64,000 nt of DNA from Lachnospiraceae bacterium NK3A20 (GCA_900107575.1 FNQX01000019.1:1-64000), one strand, 5' to 3'; shown: positions 8,052-17,447, counted from the first letter of the stretch. Notes: generated by a model from the letters alone, not told the origin. Program-made: numbers and translations.

Positions 8052-8626
8052 TCCATATCGTACTGCATGAACCGGAAATTCCGTTCAATACCGGCGCTAT
8101 CGCGAGAACCTGTGTGGCGACAGGCTCTGCCCTGCATATAATCAAACCCTACGGCTTCGTCATCAGCGACAAGATGATCCGGCGGGCCGGCATGGACTAC
8201 TGGCCGAAAGTGGACCTCCACGAATATGTCGATTTCGCAGACTTCCTCTCGCAGCACCCGGAGCTGGATACCGGCAGAGCGCTGACAGGGCGGGGAGAGA
8301 CGCACGGCACGAAGCCGAAGCTCTGGTACGCGACGACAAAGGCGCACCAGACCTACAGCGATGTGACCTTCGGACCGGATGACTACATCATGTTCGGCAA
8401 AGAGTCGGCCGGTATCCCCGAAGAAATACTGACAGAGCACGAGGAGAACTGCATCCGCATTCCCATGTGGGGAGAGATTCGCTCCCTGAACCTGTCCAAT
8501 TCTGTCGCGATCATCCTCTACGAAGCCCTTCGACAGAACGGCTTCGAGGCACTGTCGCAGACGGGGGATCTGCACCGCCTGCACTGGAGAGATGAAGCCG
8601 CGCTGCATCTTCCGAAGAGAGACTGA
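8048..8626 (+). CDS. trmL: tRNA (cytidine/uridine-34 2'-O)-methyltransferase TrmL
   Basis: A 192-residue SPOUT methyltransferase that methylates the wobble ribose of tRNA-Leu isoacceptors using S-adenosylmethionine. Family motifs are clear: HEPEIPFNTGAIARTC at the N-terminus, IMFGKESAGIPEEIL for the first knot strand, and RIPMWGEIRSLNLSNSVAI forming the trefoil-knot cofactor site. The C-terminus extends ~20 residues beyond the usual end. The start overlaps the DUF6472-like gene (ATGA). Confidence 0.93.
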   Translation: MIHIVLHEPEIPFNTGAIARTCVATGSALHIIKPYGFVISDKMIRRAGMDYWPKVDLHEYVDFADFLSQHPELDTGRALTGRGETHGTKPKLWYATTKAHQTYSDVTFGPDDYIMFGKESAGIPEEILTEHEENCIRIPMWGEIRSLNLSNSVAIILYEALRQNGFEALSQTGDLHRLHWRDEAALHLPKRD

Positions 8627-8637
8627 GAGACCAAGCT

Positions 8638-10392
8638 ATGCTGTTCAATTCCTACATCTTCATCCTGATCTTCCTGCCTCTGTCACTGGCGGGGTGGTTC
8701 GGGCTCAATCAACTGCATCATGAGAACGCAGCCAAGGTCTTCCTCATCCTGATGTCGTTCTGGTTCTACGGCATGTTCGGGACACAGTTCATCCCGATCC
8801 TTTTGGTCTCGGTGTTCGCCAATTACGGCTTCTCCCAGCTCTCGGACCGGATCGCGCAGAAGGCGCTCCGGCAGGTTCTGGAAGCCACCATGGAGGCAGG
8901 TTACGACAACGAGAAAGGGAGCAGAACTGATGCAGCAGGTGGCTGGAGCGAGGGCGACCACTCCTATGATGAACCAGCCTCTGCTGAGAGCGAGGAAGCT
9001 TCGGGGGCTAGAGAGGAGAGAGCCCGGAGAGAGAGATATCCCGAGGAGAGATACGATGATCCGTCCCTCGATGAGATCCATCAGGACATCATGGACGCGG
9101 CGAACCGGCAGCAGCACGTGCTGATGGTCTTCGGTATTCTCTTCAACGTGCTCTTCCTCGCCGTGTTCAAATACGGAGACTATCTTCTCTCGGCGCTATC
9201 GCAGCAGCTGCCCTGGATCACGGTCGGCGGACAGGTGTTCTCCATCCCGGAGAGTCTTGGGATCGCGCTGCCGGTGGGCATCAGCTTCTACACCTTCAGC
9301 CAGATTTCCTTCATCGTGGACCGCTGTCGTGGCGAAGTGGGACAGGATGATTTCCTCAACTACTGCACGAGTGTTGTTTTCTTCCCGAAGCTCGTCGAAG
9401 GCCCGATCACGGGCTACAACGAGATCGCTCCGCAGTTCCGGGACCCGGAGCGCAAATTCTTCCGCCCCGATAATTTCACGCGCGGCTTCGCCTTATTTGT
9501 TTTCGGTATGGCGAAGAAGCTGCTGATCGCGGACAACCTGGCGCCCGCGGCGGATTTCGGCTTCGCGAACACCTACTACCTGGACACGCTGACGGCGATC
9601 GCGACGCTCATGGCGTACGCGTTCCAGCTGTATTTCGACTTCAGCGGGTACATCGACATGGCAACGGGCACCGCGCAGATGTTCAATATTGAGCTGCCGC
9701 TGAACTTCGACTCCCCCTACAAGGCGGTGTCGTTTGGGAGATTCTGGCAGAAATGGCACATGTCGCTCACCCGGTTTTTCACGAAGTACATTTACATTCC
9801 GCTCGGCGGCTCGAGGAAGGGCACCGTCCGGACAATGCTGAATGTCATGATCGTTTTCATTTGCAGCGCGCTCTGGCACGGGACCGGCTGGACCTATCTC
9901 TACTGGGGCGTGATCTCCGGCGGGCTTGTGATCCTATCGAACAACCTGTTCCGGGGGAGGGCGGAGCGCGCCCGGGGGCCGATTGCGGTGCTCCTTCTGC
10001 GGCTCCTGAATTTCGTGATGTTCGCGTTCACGTTGGTGTTCTTCCGCTCGCAGTCGATCGAATACGCGCTGACCATGCTGCGCAAATTCGCTTTCCCGAC
10101 CTGGCCCGGCTTCCTCTTCCGTATGACGAACCAGCTGGACCTGCCGGAGCTCTACATCGTGCAGAAAGCGGTCAGCCTCTACGCACCCGGGGCGGCCAAT
10201 GCCGTGCATCTCGAGGCCTTCCTCATCCTCCTCGCGATCTGCGTCGTGCTGGTGAATGGCAAAAGGAATGCGTATGAGATTGCGCAGAACATGGAGATGC
10301 GAAAGGGTACGGCGATCCTCATAGGTGTTCTGGCCGCCTGGTGTTTACTCTCTGTGACAGGCGTCACAACATTCCTGTATTTCAAATTCTGA
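8638..10392 (+). CDS. MBOAT O-acyltransferase (AlgI-like)
   Basis: A 584-residue polytopic membrane protein moving acetyl groups across the membrane onto a cell-surface glycan. AlgI-like motifs include GISFYTFSQISFIVD, VVFFPKLVEGPI, FDFSGYIDMATG, SFGRFWQKWHMSLTRF and the catalytic-histidine block ALWHGTGWTYLYWG. Residues ~80-150 are a highly charged, low-complexity cytoplasmic insertion (Glu/Arg/Ser rich) not usual in the family. It forms a pair with the SGNH-type gene 12 bp downstream, the normal two-component arrangement for polysaccharide O-acetylation. The glycan is not identified. Confidence 0.9.
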   Translation: MLFNSYIFILIFLPLSLAGWFGLNQLHHENAAKVFLILMSFWFYGMFGTQFIPILLVSVFANYGFSQLSDRIAQKALRQVLEATMEAGYDNEKGSRTDAAGGWSEGDHSYDEPASAESEEASGAREERARRERYPEERYDDPSLDEIHQDIMDAANRQQHVLMVFGILFNVLFLAVFKYGDYLLSALSQQLPWITVGGQVFSIPESLGIALPVGISFYTFSQISFIVDRCRGEVGQDDFLNYCTSVVFFPKLVEGPITGYNEIAPQFRDPERKFFRPDNFTRGFALFVFGMAKKLLIADNLAPAADFGFANTYYLDTLTAIATLMAYAFQLYFDFSGYIDMATGTAQMFNIELPLNFDSPYKAVSFGRFWQKWHMSLTRFFTKYIYIPLGGSRKGTVRTMLNVMIVFICSALWHGTGWTYLYWGVISGGLVILSNNLFRGRAERARGPIAVLLLRLLNFVMFAFTLVFFRSQSIEYALTMLRKFAFPTWPGFLFRMTNQLDLPELYIVQKAVSLYAPGAANAVHLEAFLILLAICVVLVNGKRNAYEIAQNMEMRKGTAILIGVLAAWCLLSVTGVTTFLYFKF

Positions 10393-10404
10393 GGCGGTTG
10401 ATCC

Positions 10405-11511
10405 ATGCTACGTAAACCGAAATATGAGAGAAGTGTATACAGTTCCTTCTGCCGGACGATGTTCGGCGTCGCGGGCACGCTCCTGATGCTCTCGGCGGCG
10501 CTCGTCGCGGTGTTCGATCCGTTCTATCATTACCACAGGCCGCTTGCGCAGCTGGGACTTCGCGCGGTGCAGACGGAGAAGGAATATCAGGTGCCCGGGG
10601 CGCTGCGGCATTTTGATTACAACGCAGTGCTCGCCGGCTCGTCCGTCGTGGAGAACAACGACAATGCCTGGTTCGATCAGGCTTTCGGAGCGAAAACAAT
10701 TAAGGCCGTCCGTTCTTATGGTGGCGTCGCGGACCTTTGCTGGTACCTGGACCTTGCGTTCGCATCCCACAACCTCGTGGACAAGGTTTTCTTCAATCTG
10801 GACCCGGCAGCTCTGATCGCGGCGCCGGAGACGACTTTCGACGCGGCAGGGGCGCCATGGTACCTCTACAATGAGAATCCGTTTGACGATGTGAAATACC
10901 TGTTCAACAAGACGGTGCTCCTGGAGAAAATTCCATACATGATCGCGCAGTCGAGGAGCGGGTACGATGAGAATCTCTCTTACAACTGGGCGGAGGGCAA
11001 GGATTTCTCCCAGTCGGGCGCGCTCAGCCAGTATTACCGGAGGCGGGACACGTCGCAGATGAAGCCGGTAGAAACTTATGCGGAAGAGACGAGGGGCAAC
11101 ATCGCGCTTCTTGTCGCAGAGGTGGAGAAGCACCCGGATACCCAGTTCTATTTCTTCCTGCCGCCGTACTCGGCGCTGTGGTGGGATGACGCGATCCGCG
11201 CGGGCGAGAGGGATGCCTACCTGTGGAGTGAGGCGCAGGTGATCGCGGCGCTCCTCCCCTATGAGAATGTGAAGGTATATGATTTCCAGGCGGAAGAGGG
11301 GATCGTGGCCAACCTCGATAACTACATGGATACGGTGCACTTCAAGCCGGAGATCAACAAGGTGATCATGGATGCGCTGGCGAGTGACCAGGATCGTGTG
11401 ACCATCGCAGATTATCAGAACGATATTGAGAAGACGAGACTGATGTCGGAACAGCTGCAGGGAACGATCATCCACCGGCTGGAAGGCCAGGGCCTGTTCC
11501 AGTATGAGTGA
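10405..11511 (+). CDS. SGNH-type partner of the MBOAT acyltransferase (AlgX/DltD-like)
   Basis: A 368-residue protein with one N-terminal membrane anchor (residues ~18-42) and an extracytoplasmic domain. The SGNH-like block AGSSVVENN replaces the classical GDS; the C-terminal YMDTVHFKPEINK gives a DxxHF motif with the probable catalytic Asp/His. Proteins of this class take acyl groups delivered by the MBOAT partner and place them on the glycan. GAGGCGG precedes the ATG by about seven bases. The gene ends before a convergent hairpin at 11556. Confidence 0.82.
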   Translation: MLRKPKYERSVYSSFCRTMFGVAGTLLMLSAALVAVFDPFYHYHRPLAQLGLRAVQTEKEYQVPGALRHFDYNAVLAGSSVVENNDNAWFDQAFGAKTIKAVRSYGGVADLCWYLDLAFASHNLVDKVFFNLDPAALIAAPETTFDAAGAPWYLYNENPFDDVKYLFNKTVLLEKIPYMIAQSRSGYDENLSYNWAEGKDFSQSGALSQYYRRRDTSQMKPVETYAEETRGNIALLVAEVEKHPDTQFYFFLPPYSALWWDDAIRAGERDAYLWSEAQVIAALLPYENVKVYDFQAEEGIVANLDNYMDTVHFKPEINKVIMDALASDQDRVTIADYQNDIEKTRLMSEQLQGTIIHRLEGQGLFQYE

Positions 11512-11555
11512 GAATCCAAGTTCGACCCTGCGAGCTGGAAAGTTCAGTGTGCATC

Positions 11556-11584
11556 TGGTGAAGGCACAAATTGTGACTTCACCA
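11556..11584. terminator. Hairpin between convergent genes
   Basis: TGGTGAAG (11556-11563) pairs with CTTCACCA (11577-11584) between the ends of the SGNH-type and GNAT genes. There is no T-run on either side, so intrinsic termination here is uncertain. Confidence 0.4.
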
Positions 11585-11610
11585 AGTAAAACCATGTTCT
11601 TCTACTAAAC

Positions 11611-12264
11611 TTAGTCTACGACAAGGGTGTAGTTGTCGATCGCCTGGTATACCCCAAATTTCATGCCGACATCCCGCATCGTGCCGCAGAAGGTGAAACC
11701 AAACCGTTCATGGAGACGGGCACTGGCTTCGTTCCCGGAGGTGATGACGGAGACCACGAGGTGTGTTCTCCCATCTTCCTTCGCAAGCTCCAGAATTGCG
11801 CGCATCAGCGACGTCGCGATGCCGCGCCGCCGGTAATCCTGATGGATGTAGACGGAGAGCTCGACCGTCGAAGCGTAGGCCTCCTTCTCGCGGTAGGGGG
11901 AGAGAGAAGCGTAGCCCACGACCACCTCACCCGAGGCAGCATTACCCGCGATCGTGCCGTCTGCGGTAGCATTACCTGCGGTTGCACCATCTGGGACAGC
12001 ATTACCTGCGGCTATATTGTCCCCGATGGCATTGCCTTGGACCACATCGCTCGCGACGGCCACGATGAGCGGGTGATTGTCCTTGTTATGCAGCTCGAAC
12101 CAGGCCGTGCGATCTGCCAGATCCCGCGGATGCAGGTCAAGCGTCGCTGTGCCGTGTTCCACCTCATAATTGTAAATCTGGGCCAGTGCGGGGATGTCTT
12201 CCCGTGCGGCGGTACGGATGCGGATGGAGTTCTCGCCGGCTAGATTTGATTTTTCTGTACTCAT
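11611..12264 (-). CDS. GNAT N-acetyltransferase with decapeptide-repeat insertion
   Basis: A 217-residue acetyltransferase resembling the phosphinothricin/methionine-sulfoximine type (RIRTAAREDIPALAQIYN, TVELSVYIHQDYRRRGIATS, GNEASARLHERFGF, VGMKFGVY). The acetyl-CoA loop is RRRGIA (145-150). Residues 77-110 interrupt the fold with a repeat of ten-residue units starting GNA, inserted before the strand VVVGYASLSPYR. Such proteins acetylate small amino-acid-like amines; the substrate is not fixed. It stands alone, upstream of a perfect hairpin. Confidence 0.85.
   Translation of the reverse strand: MSTEKSNLAGENSIRIRTAAREDIPALAQIYNYEVEHGTATLDLHPRDLADRTAWFELHNKDNHPLIVAVASDVVQGNAIGDNIAAGNAVPDGATAGNATADGTIAGNAASGEVVVGYASLSPYREKEAYASTVELSVYIHQDYRRRGIATSLMRAILELAKEDGRTHLVVSVITSGNEASARLHERFGFTFCGTMRDVGMKFGVYQAIDNYTLVVD
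11935..12036 (-). repeat. 30-bp tandem repeat inside the GNAT gene
   Basis: Three and a half in-frame 30-bp units, each reading GCATTACC(T/C)GCGG-like on the plus strand and encoding GNA-x-x-D-x-x-x-A. Unit boundaries are visible at the repeated GCATTACC. Insertions in multiples of 30 bp keep the frame, so the copy number could vary between strains. Confidence 0.85.
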
Positions 12265-12290
12265 GAAGTCAGGCTCCTTCTATTCTCGTT

Positions 12291-12322
12291 GAAGATTTTT
12301 GACGCTTACGTCAAAAATCTTC
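12291..12322. terminator. Perfect 14-bp inverted repeat
   Basis: GAAGATTTTTGACG (12291-12304) and CGTCAAAAATCTTC (12309-12322) around CTTA. It lies nine bases past the stop of the minus-strand carboxypeptidase gene and upstream of the GNAT gene. It lacks a trailing T-run, so it may be a 3' stabiliser, an operator for the GNAT gene or a weak terminator. Confidence 0.55.
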
Positions 12323-12331
12323 ATTGGGAGG

Positions 12332-15082
12332 CTAGTCATTCACTGCCTCGTCCGCATCTGCCACAGCAACCTCGGTAGTTTCTGCCGCCTTGTCTTTCTT
12401 GTCCTTTGCGCGTTTCTCGTGCGCTTCCTTCCCGGTGTAAACGTAATAGATGTCGCGGTGATCGTAGATCGCGTGCCAGGAGTTGTCGGCGCCCGCGGTG
12501 ACGCAGATATAGTGCTGGCCGTCGTCCGCGACCTCATAGCTGACGCTGCAGGCCCTGGCGCGGCTGACATAGCCGGTTTTCGCCGAGAATACGAGGCCGG
12601 GCACGTCCTGACTTGCGATGCGGCGGAGGAACCGGTTGGAGACGGTGATGCCCGCCGGATGAGCGTCGTTCGTGAATCCTGTCGTGTACTGCACGGTAGA
12701 GAGGATGGTCCACGCCAGCTGATTGTGTGTTACTGCACGCATAATGACCGCCATGTCGAGCGCGGTCGTGTAGTGGTCGTCATCGTCCGCGCCGATGTCG
12801 TTGGTGAAATGTGTATCCAAGAGGCCCAGTTCATTCGCCTTCCGGTTCATGAGTTCGACGAAAGCAGCATCGCTCCCTGCCACGTACCGTCCGAGCGCGA
12901 GCGCCGCGTCTGCCCCGGAAGGCAGCGCCGTACCCCAGAGGCAGTCACGGACCGTCACGACTTCCCCCGCGTGGAAACCGACCGCGGACAGATTCCCCGC
13001 ATTGACGGCAGCCAGGATGTCATCGGTGATCGTGACAGTATCGTTTAAATTCTTCCCTTCCAGCTGCTCCGCCGCGACGAGCAGCGTCATGACCTTTGTC
13101 ATGGAAGCGGGGTACATCCGCTCGCCGGCGTTTCGCTGTGCAATAATCTTGCCGGTGTCCACGTTGACGAGCACGGCGTAATCGCTGTCGATGCTCTTGA
13201 AGGCGACGGTATCGTCATCCTCCTTGAAAACAGCAGGCGCCTGTGCATCTTTGGCATTCCCCTCCGCCGTGTCTGCCTGCGGGTCGGAAGCATCGCCCTC
13301 CGCAGCAGCATCAGGCGTAGCGGTGGCCTCGGGCGTGGCATCGGCGGTGTTCAATTCCGCAGCAGTCTTAGAGGCATCGGAAGCCGCCGCGTATCGCGAA
13401 TCAGCCTCGTATTCCGCCCTGTGCTCCTCGCAGTAGTACGCGCGGCTGGTGGCGTCCGAGACGACCAGCGTGCCCTCGTTGGTGCAGTTCGTGGCGCTGC
13501 AATAGTGTTTCACATTCGCTTCATCGGTCGCGTTCGCGAAATACGGATTGCCGCCTCTGGCAAGGTTCAACGCCATCTTGGCGCGGAAGCCGTCCTTCAC
13601 AAGATGAATGATATTCTCGTCTGTCACCTGGTGCCACGCGCGGTGCTGAGGGAACTCGATCGGCTCCATGCTGTCCGCGAATACCTTCTCGGTGGTCACG
13701 GCCGCGTAATCTTCCTTGAAAACAGCAGACAGGGCGATCTCGCGATCCTGCTCAGAGTCCAGTTCCCGCCCGCCGTAGGAGAAGGTGAAGGTCAGAGGGT
13801 CCGGTTGGTTGTAGAAGACATAGTTCCACATACCGGAACCGAAATACTGCGGCTGAATGTCACCCGCGGAGAAATCCTCCTGCATGGAAAGAGCGGGCGC
13901 CCCCTTGCCGGGCACGATGTTGGAGTGCACCCAGAGGTAGGAGACGGCCTTGTCGGATTCATGGCCAGCGTTATCCATGAACGGCGCCGCGTAAACGGCA
14001 TCGAATGCGCTGGCAGCATAGGCAGCGAGTGTCGGGGCCTCCTTGTAATCACCAAGCAGGGTCAATGTCGCTGCCGCGGATTTGAAATCATAGCGATCGA
14101 GCTGGGCGAGCGCAAGGGTGTAGCGCGCCTCCTGCAATGCATCCTGCGCGCCTTCGTAGTCCCCGAGCTTTTCGAGCTCAGAGATGGCATTCTCTACCTT
14201 ACCTTCCTGCACGAGGAGCTGGGCGCGGCCGAGCTTGGCCTTCTGGATCAGATCATCCCTGCCCTCATAGCTCTCGTCCAGTGCCGCCAGCGCATCCAGC
14301 GCGGGATTGAACTCTCCCTCTTCGATTGTGTGATCAATTTTCTCCAGTGTTACCGTACGCGCGAGAGTGGCGGAATCCTTGTAGTTCCCCAGCGTCTCGA
14401 ACAGCGCAATGGCGTCATCGTACTGCTCACTCTCACGCAGGGAGCCGGCCTTGCGGTAATTGGCCTCGTTAATTCTTGCATCCGTATCGAGGTAGCGGCC
14501 GATTGGCTGCGCGGCTACCTGCTGATACAGCGCGATGCCCTCGTCATATTGGCCGTTGACCGTCAGGACATTGGCCCGGTGGAAACGGTAGAGCGGCAGC
14601 AGCACCAGCAACCCGATTGCCATGACGAGCGCCACGAGAATGACCAGGGCCGCGGCCTTGAGCGCCCGGAGGCTTTTCTTCTTCGCGGGTTTCCCGCCTG
14701 TATGCCCGGCATCCGAGCTGTGCCTTGCAGCAGAGTTCTCTCTGTCGAGAGCAGCCGATCTATGCTCATTGCGTGAGGCAGTTGAGTTTCGCCTTGCGGT
14801 TACCTTGTGGTCGATATCTGGCTCTGGTGCAGATTTTTCGAACTGATCTGTAAGCGCTTTGTCAGCTATACTCTTGGCTTGTTTATCAGGTCTCTCCTCC
14901 GAGAGTTTGGCAGTGACATCGCTCTCCAGCGCGTCGAGCTCGCCGAGGATGTCTTCCAGATTCACAGTCTCGGTCGTGAAAACGGGCGGATTCGCGTGAT
15001 TATTGTTGGCGGCATTGCCCGCGGATGGATTCCTGCTCGCATTATTCCGGTTCGTCGTATCCTTGCTCATCCTGCGTCTCAT
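12332..15082 (-). CDS. Membrane-anchored TPR / zinc-knuckle / D-alanyl-D-alanine carboxypeptidase fusion
   Basis: A 916-residue protein. Residues 1-135 are disordered and cytosolic; a transmembrane helix spans ~140-165. Residues ~170-360 form TPR-like repeats (GNYKDSATLA, GDYEGAQDAL, GDYKEAPTLA). A beta-rich region leads to a zinc-knuckle-like motif C528-x4-C533 with C551-x2-H554, then an Ala/Asp/Thr linker. The peptidase S11 domain (~620-885) has S660-x-x-K663 in PASMTKVM, S722-G in PSGAD and KTG at 835-837. It would trim stem pentapeptides outside the cell. The first ATG is almost on top of GAGGAGG; ATG at 15070 is an alternative. Confidence 0.85.
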   Translation of the reverse strand: MRRRMSKDTTNRNNASRNPSAGNAANNNHANPPVFTTETVNLEDILGELDALESDVTAKLSEERPDKQAKSIADKALTDQFEKSAPEPDIDHKVTARRNSTASRNEHRSAALDRENSAARHSSDAGHTGGKPAKKKSLRALKAAALVILVALVMAIGLLVLLPLYRFHRANVLTVNGQYDEGIALYQQVAAQPIGRYLDTDARINEANYRKAGSLRESEQYDDAIALFETLGNYKDSATLARTVTLEKIDHTIEEGEFNPALDALAALDESYEGRDDLIQKAKLGRAQLLVQEGKVENAISELEKLGDYEGAQDALQEARYTLALAQLDRYDFKSAAATLTLLGDYKEAPTLAAYAASAFDAVYAAPFMDNAGHESDKAVSYLWVHSNIVPGKGAPALSMQEDFSAGDIQPQYFGSGMWNYVFYNQPDPLTFTFSYGGRELDSEQDREIALSAVFKEDYAAVTTEKVFADSMEPIEFPQHRAWHQVTDENIIHLVKDGFRAKMALNLARGGNPYFANATDEANVKHYCSATNCTNEGTLVVSDATSRAYYCEEHRAEYEADSRYAAASDASKTAAELNTADATPEATATPDAAAEGDASDPQADTAEGNAKDAQAPAVFKEDDDTVAFKSIDSDYAVLVNVDTGKIIAQRNAGERMYPASMTKVMTLLVAAEQLEGKNLNDTVTITDDILAAVNAGNLSAVGFHAGEVVTVRDCLWGTALPSGADAALALGRYVAGSDAAFVELMNRKANELGLLDTHFTNDIGADDDDHYTTALDMAVIMRAVTHNQLAWTILSTVQYTTGFTNDAHPAGITVSNRFLRRIASQDVPGLVFSAKTGYVSRARACSVSYEVADDGQHYICVTAGADNSWHAIYDHRDIYYVYTGKEAHEKRAKDKKDKAAETTEVAVADADEAVND

Positions 15083-15130
15083 GCCTCCTCTCTTTATCTA
15101 TATGGTCAGCGATATATGTGCCTCTCCTGC

Positions 15131-15204
15131 ATCTGTTCCGTACAGCCCGAAGCAAAAGCCCGAGGGCTTGCTGCTGAGGGCGTACCAAAGTAGATTTTCA
15201 GCAG
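15131..15204 (+). repeat. Dispersed palindromic repeat, family 1, copy b
   Basis: Core GAAGCAAAAGCCCGAGGGC and arms ATCTGTTCCGTAC / GTACCAAAGTAGAT. It is intergenic, just upstream of the carboxypeptidase fusion and after the DUF3048 gene, which reads in the same (minus) direction. Confidence 0.85.
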
Positions 15205-15298
15205 ACAGGCGGCCGCAATCACGTTTATCAGAATCGCTGCGAAGGGAAAATTTGAGCATCCCATGTCCTGCCCTTTACGGAACGCGACCGCCCCGCCT

Positions 15299-17332
15299 TT
15301 AGCGGAACGCTACCGTCTTGCCTGCCTGCGCGATGGCGATGTAGGTCTTGCCGCGGTTCAAAGTGATTTCGTTGCCCGCGTCGTCGTAGTATCTCGTCGG
15401 CTCGTGGTCAATCGTCTTCCACCAGTTGATGTGGATCGCCTTGCCGCGCGTGAAGAACCAGCCGTCCATCTTCGTGCCCAGCATGTCCATGCCGAGGTAC
15501 CCCTTCCGGTCGAGCTGGCGCCATGTGACGTTCTGCACGATGACGTTGGAGAAAGTCAGCTGCCTGCCGTTCATGCCGTCGACCTGTTTCTGACCGAGGA
15601 TGTATTTATAGTAGAGCCCGTCCGCGGCGTTGTAGGTCAGTCTCGACTTCGTGTATTCGAAAACAGGAGACAGGTCGATCTCCACGGCTTTCTGCGCTCC
15701 CGCCCCGTACTGGGACAGGTCGTTGATGCCGTCGGCGAAATGGAAATGATAGTGGTTGTAGTAATCGGCACGCAGCGCCTCGGGATAGCCGAGCTGTTTC
15801 ATCGCCTTGCTGATGCCGGTGGATGAGATGTAAGCGTTGTGCGGTGCCTTCCTGTCTTTGGTGCGGTACATGCGGGAAGCACCGGGCGCGCGGCCGCCGA
15901 CGCCGTACTCATAGGTGCCGGAGAGATTCTGGATGTCGTCTTTGTCGATGGTGCCCTTCATGTAAGCAACACCGCCGAAATGGATCAGGATGGGGTCCCA
16001 TTCCTTGGCCGCGTAAGTGTAGTACAGGCGGCAGGAGCGGAGATTTCCGATCCTCTCCATGCCCTTCCAGTCGTTGATGATCGCCATCTGCCGGGAGATG
16101 CCGCCTTCCTCCATCATTTCGTAGAGGACATCGGCGCGGCTGATCCCGTAGTTCGGCTGGCAGGCGGCGTCCGTGGGCATCATGACAGCGATGGGGCGCT
16201 GGTTCGCGAGAGCCTCTGTTGTGGGCAGTCCCGTGTAAACAGAAGAAAGGCTCTCTTCATGGATTGTGCCGCCAACGAGGGGAGCTCCTGTCGCAGCAGG
16301 GCTGTTGCCGGAAGCGCTCTCGCGTGTCAGGGCTGCGGCAGCAGCCGCGGCATCGACATCCGCGCTTTTTCCGGCGTCATCGTTACCCGCAACCTCCTCG
16401 GCGATCTGGTAGTGTCCCAGGAATTTGCCATAGTAGTTCGCAAGGGAATAGCTGTAGATCCCAAGGGGTTCCGGTGCGCCCAAAGGCTTTGCCGCGTAAG
16501 CACTGGAGAGCTTCTTCTCATTCATAACATCCGCGTCGACCTTTGCCTTGTAGGCGGTGACATCGAAAGCAGCATTGCCCCTGCGTCCCTGGCTGATGCC
16601 GATTTCCACGAAATGGCGCAGCAGCTCCGGCGGATTGTTGCCGATGGTCTGCTGCAGGTCCGGGTTGTTGTCATAGTAATACTGCGCGTCGAATACCGGG
16701 CTGTAGTCCCTGCCGTTGTAGGTTGTCGCCGTTACGGTGGCAGCGGGCCGCCCGTCAATGTAAGGGTTGTTCAGCGCGGCGGTCAGCGTGTTGTAGAACT
16801 CGTCGGCATAGCCGCGGCGGGAGAGATAGTCGGCCGCGTAGTCTTTGAGCTCCTGGTACTCGAATCGGTAGCCGTTGTCGAGGAACTGCTCGAGATTGCG
16901 GTAGGTGTTGATGATGAGCTCGAGCGTGAGATTACGGCTGTCGTGCTGCTCGCCGGAGGTGAAATCCCAGTAGGTGTTCTCAATTCTGGTGAGATACAGA
17001 GAGGACCAGGCGTCGGGATCGGGATTGCCGGTGAAGCCCTGCATCAGGGCATTGTTCGTGAAGGTTTCGTTGCGGACGATCGCGCCAAGCTGGACACTCC
17101 CTGCAGCGGCATTCTGAGAATTTGCAGGAGCGTTTTGTGTGCTCCCCGCAGCGGAGGCTGGAACAGCTCTCGAAACATTAGCGGCCTCTGTGCTTTGCGG
17201 CACAGAACTCATGATGTCAGTTGCGGCATGGACAGAGCTGCCGGCGCACGGCAGGAGAGAAGCGGCGGTCACAACGGCCAGGGCCGCGCCAAAGAGACGA
17301 TGGAGCCTGCTGTTTTCACAGTGATTTCTCAT
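15299..17332 (-). CDS. Secreted DUF3048 (YerB-like) cell-surface protein
   Basis: A 677-residue exported protein. The signal peptide ends near residue 36 (SSVHAATD). The N-terminal half has a helical region and the motif FDAQYYYDNNPDLQ followed by LLRHFVEIGISQGRRGNAAF, a short module often seen on clostridial surface proteins. The C-terminal half is DUF3048, with PIAVMMPTDAACQPNYGISRAD, RIGNLRSCRLYY and GWFFTRGKAIHINWWK. The biochemical role of DUF3048 is unknown. GAGGAGG lies five bases before the ATG. It is divergent from the UlaG-like gene. Confidence 0.85.
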   Translation of the reverse strand: MRNHCENSRLHRLFGAALAVVTAASLLPCAGSSVHAATDIMSSVPQSTEAANVSRAVPASAAGSTQNAPANSQNAAAGSVQLGAIVRNETFTNNALMQGFTGNPDPDAWSSLYLTRIENTYWDFTSGEQHDSRNLTLELIINTYRNLEQFLDNGYRFEYQELKDYAADYLSRRGYADEFYNTLTAALNNPYIDGRPAATVTATTYNGRDYSPVFDAQYYYDNNPDLQQTIGNNPPELLRHFVEIGISQGRRGNAAFDVTAYKAKVDADVMNEKKLSSAYAAKPLGAPEPLGIYSYSLANYYGKFLGHYQIAEEVAGNDDAGKSADVDAAAAAAALTRESASGNSPAATGAPLVGGTIHEESLSSVYTGLPTTEALANQRPIAVMMPTDAACQPNYGISRADVLYEMMEEGGISRQMAIINDWKGMERIGNLRSCRLYYTYAAKEWDPILIHFGGVAYMKGTIDKDDIQNLSGTYEYGVGGRAPGASRMYRTKDRKAPHNAYISSTGISKAMKQLGYPEALRADYYNHYHFHFADGINDLSQYGAGAQKAVEIDLSPVFEYTKSRLTYNAADGLYYKYILGQKQVDGMNGRQLTFSNVIVQNVTWRQLDRKGYLGMDMLGTKMDGWFFTRGKAIHINWWKTIDHEPTRYYDDAGNEITLNRGKTYIAIAQAGKTVAFR

Positions 17333-17447
17333 GCAAACCTCCTCGAAATATTTCTACTGGAGAAACCCGGCGGGTGGAATTATGATGGGAATATCATACG
17401 TAATAAATACTATCATACTACTATTTCACGTCGGAAAGGATGGCAAT

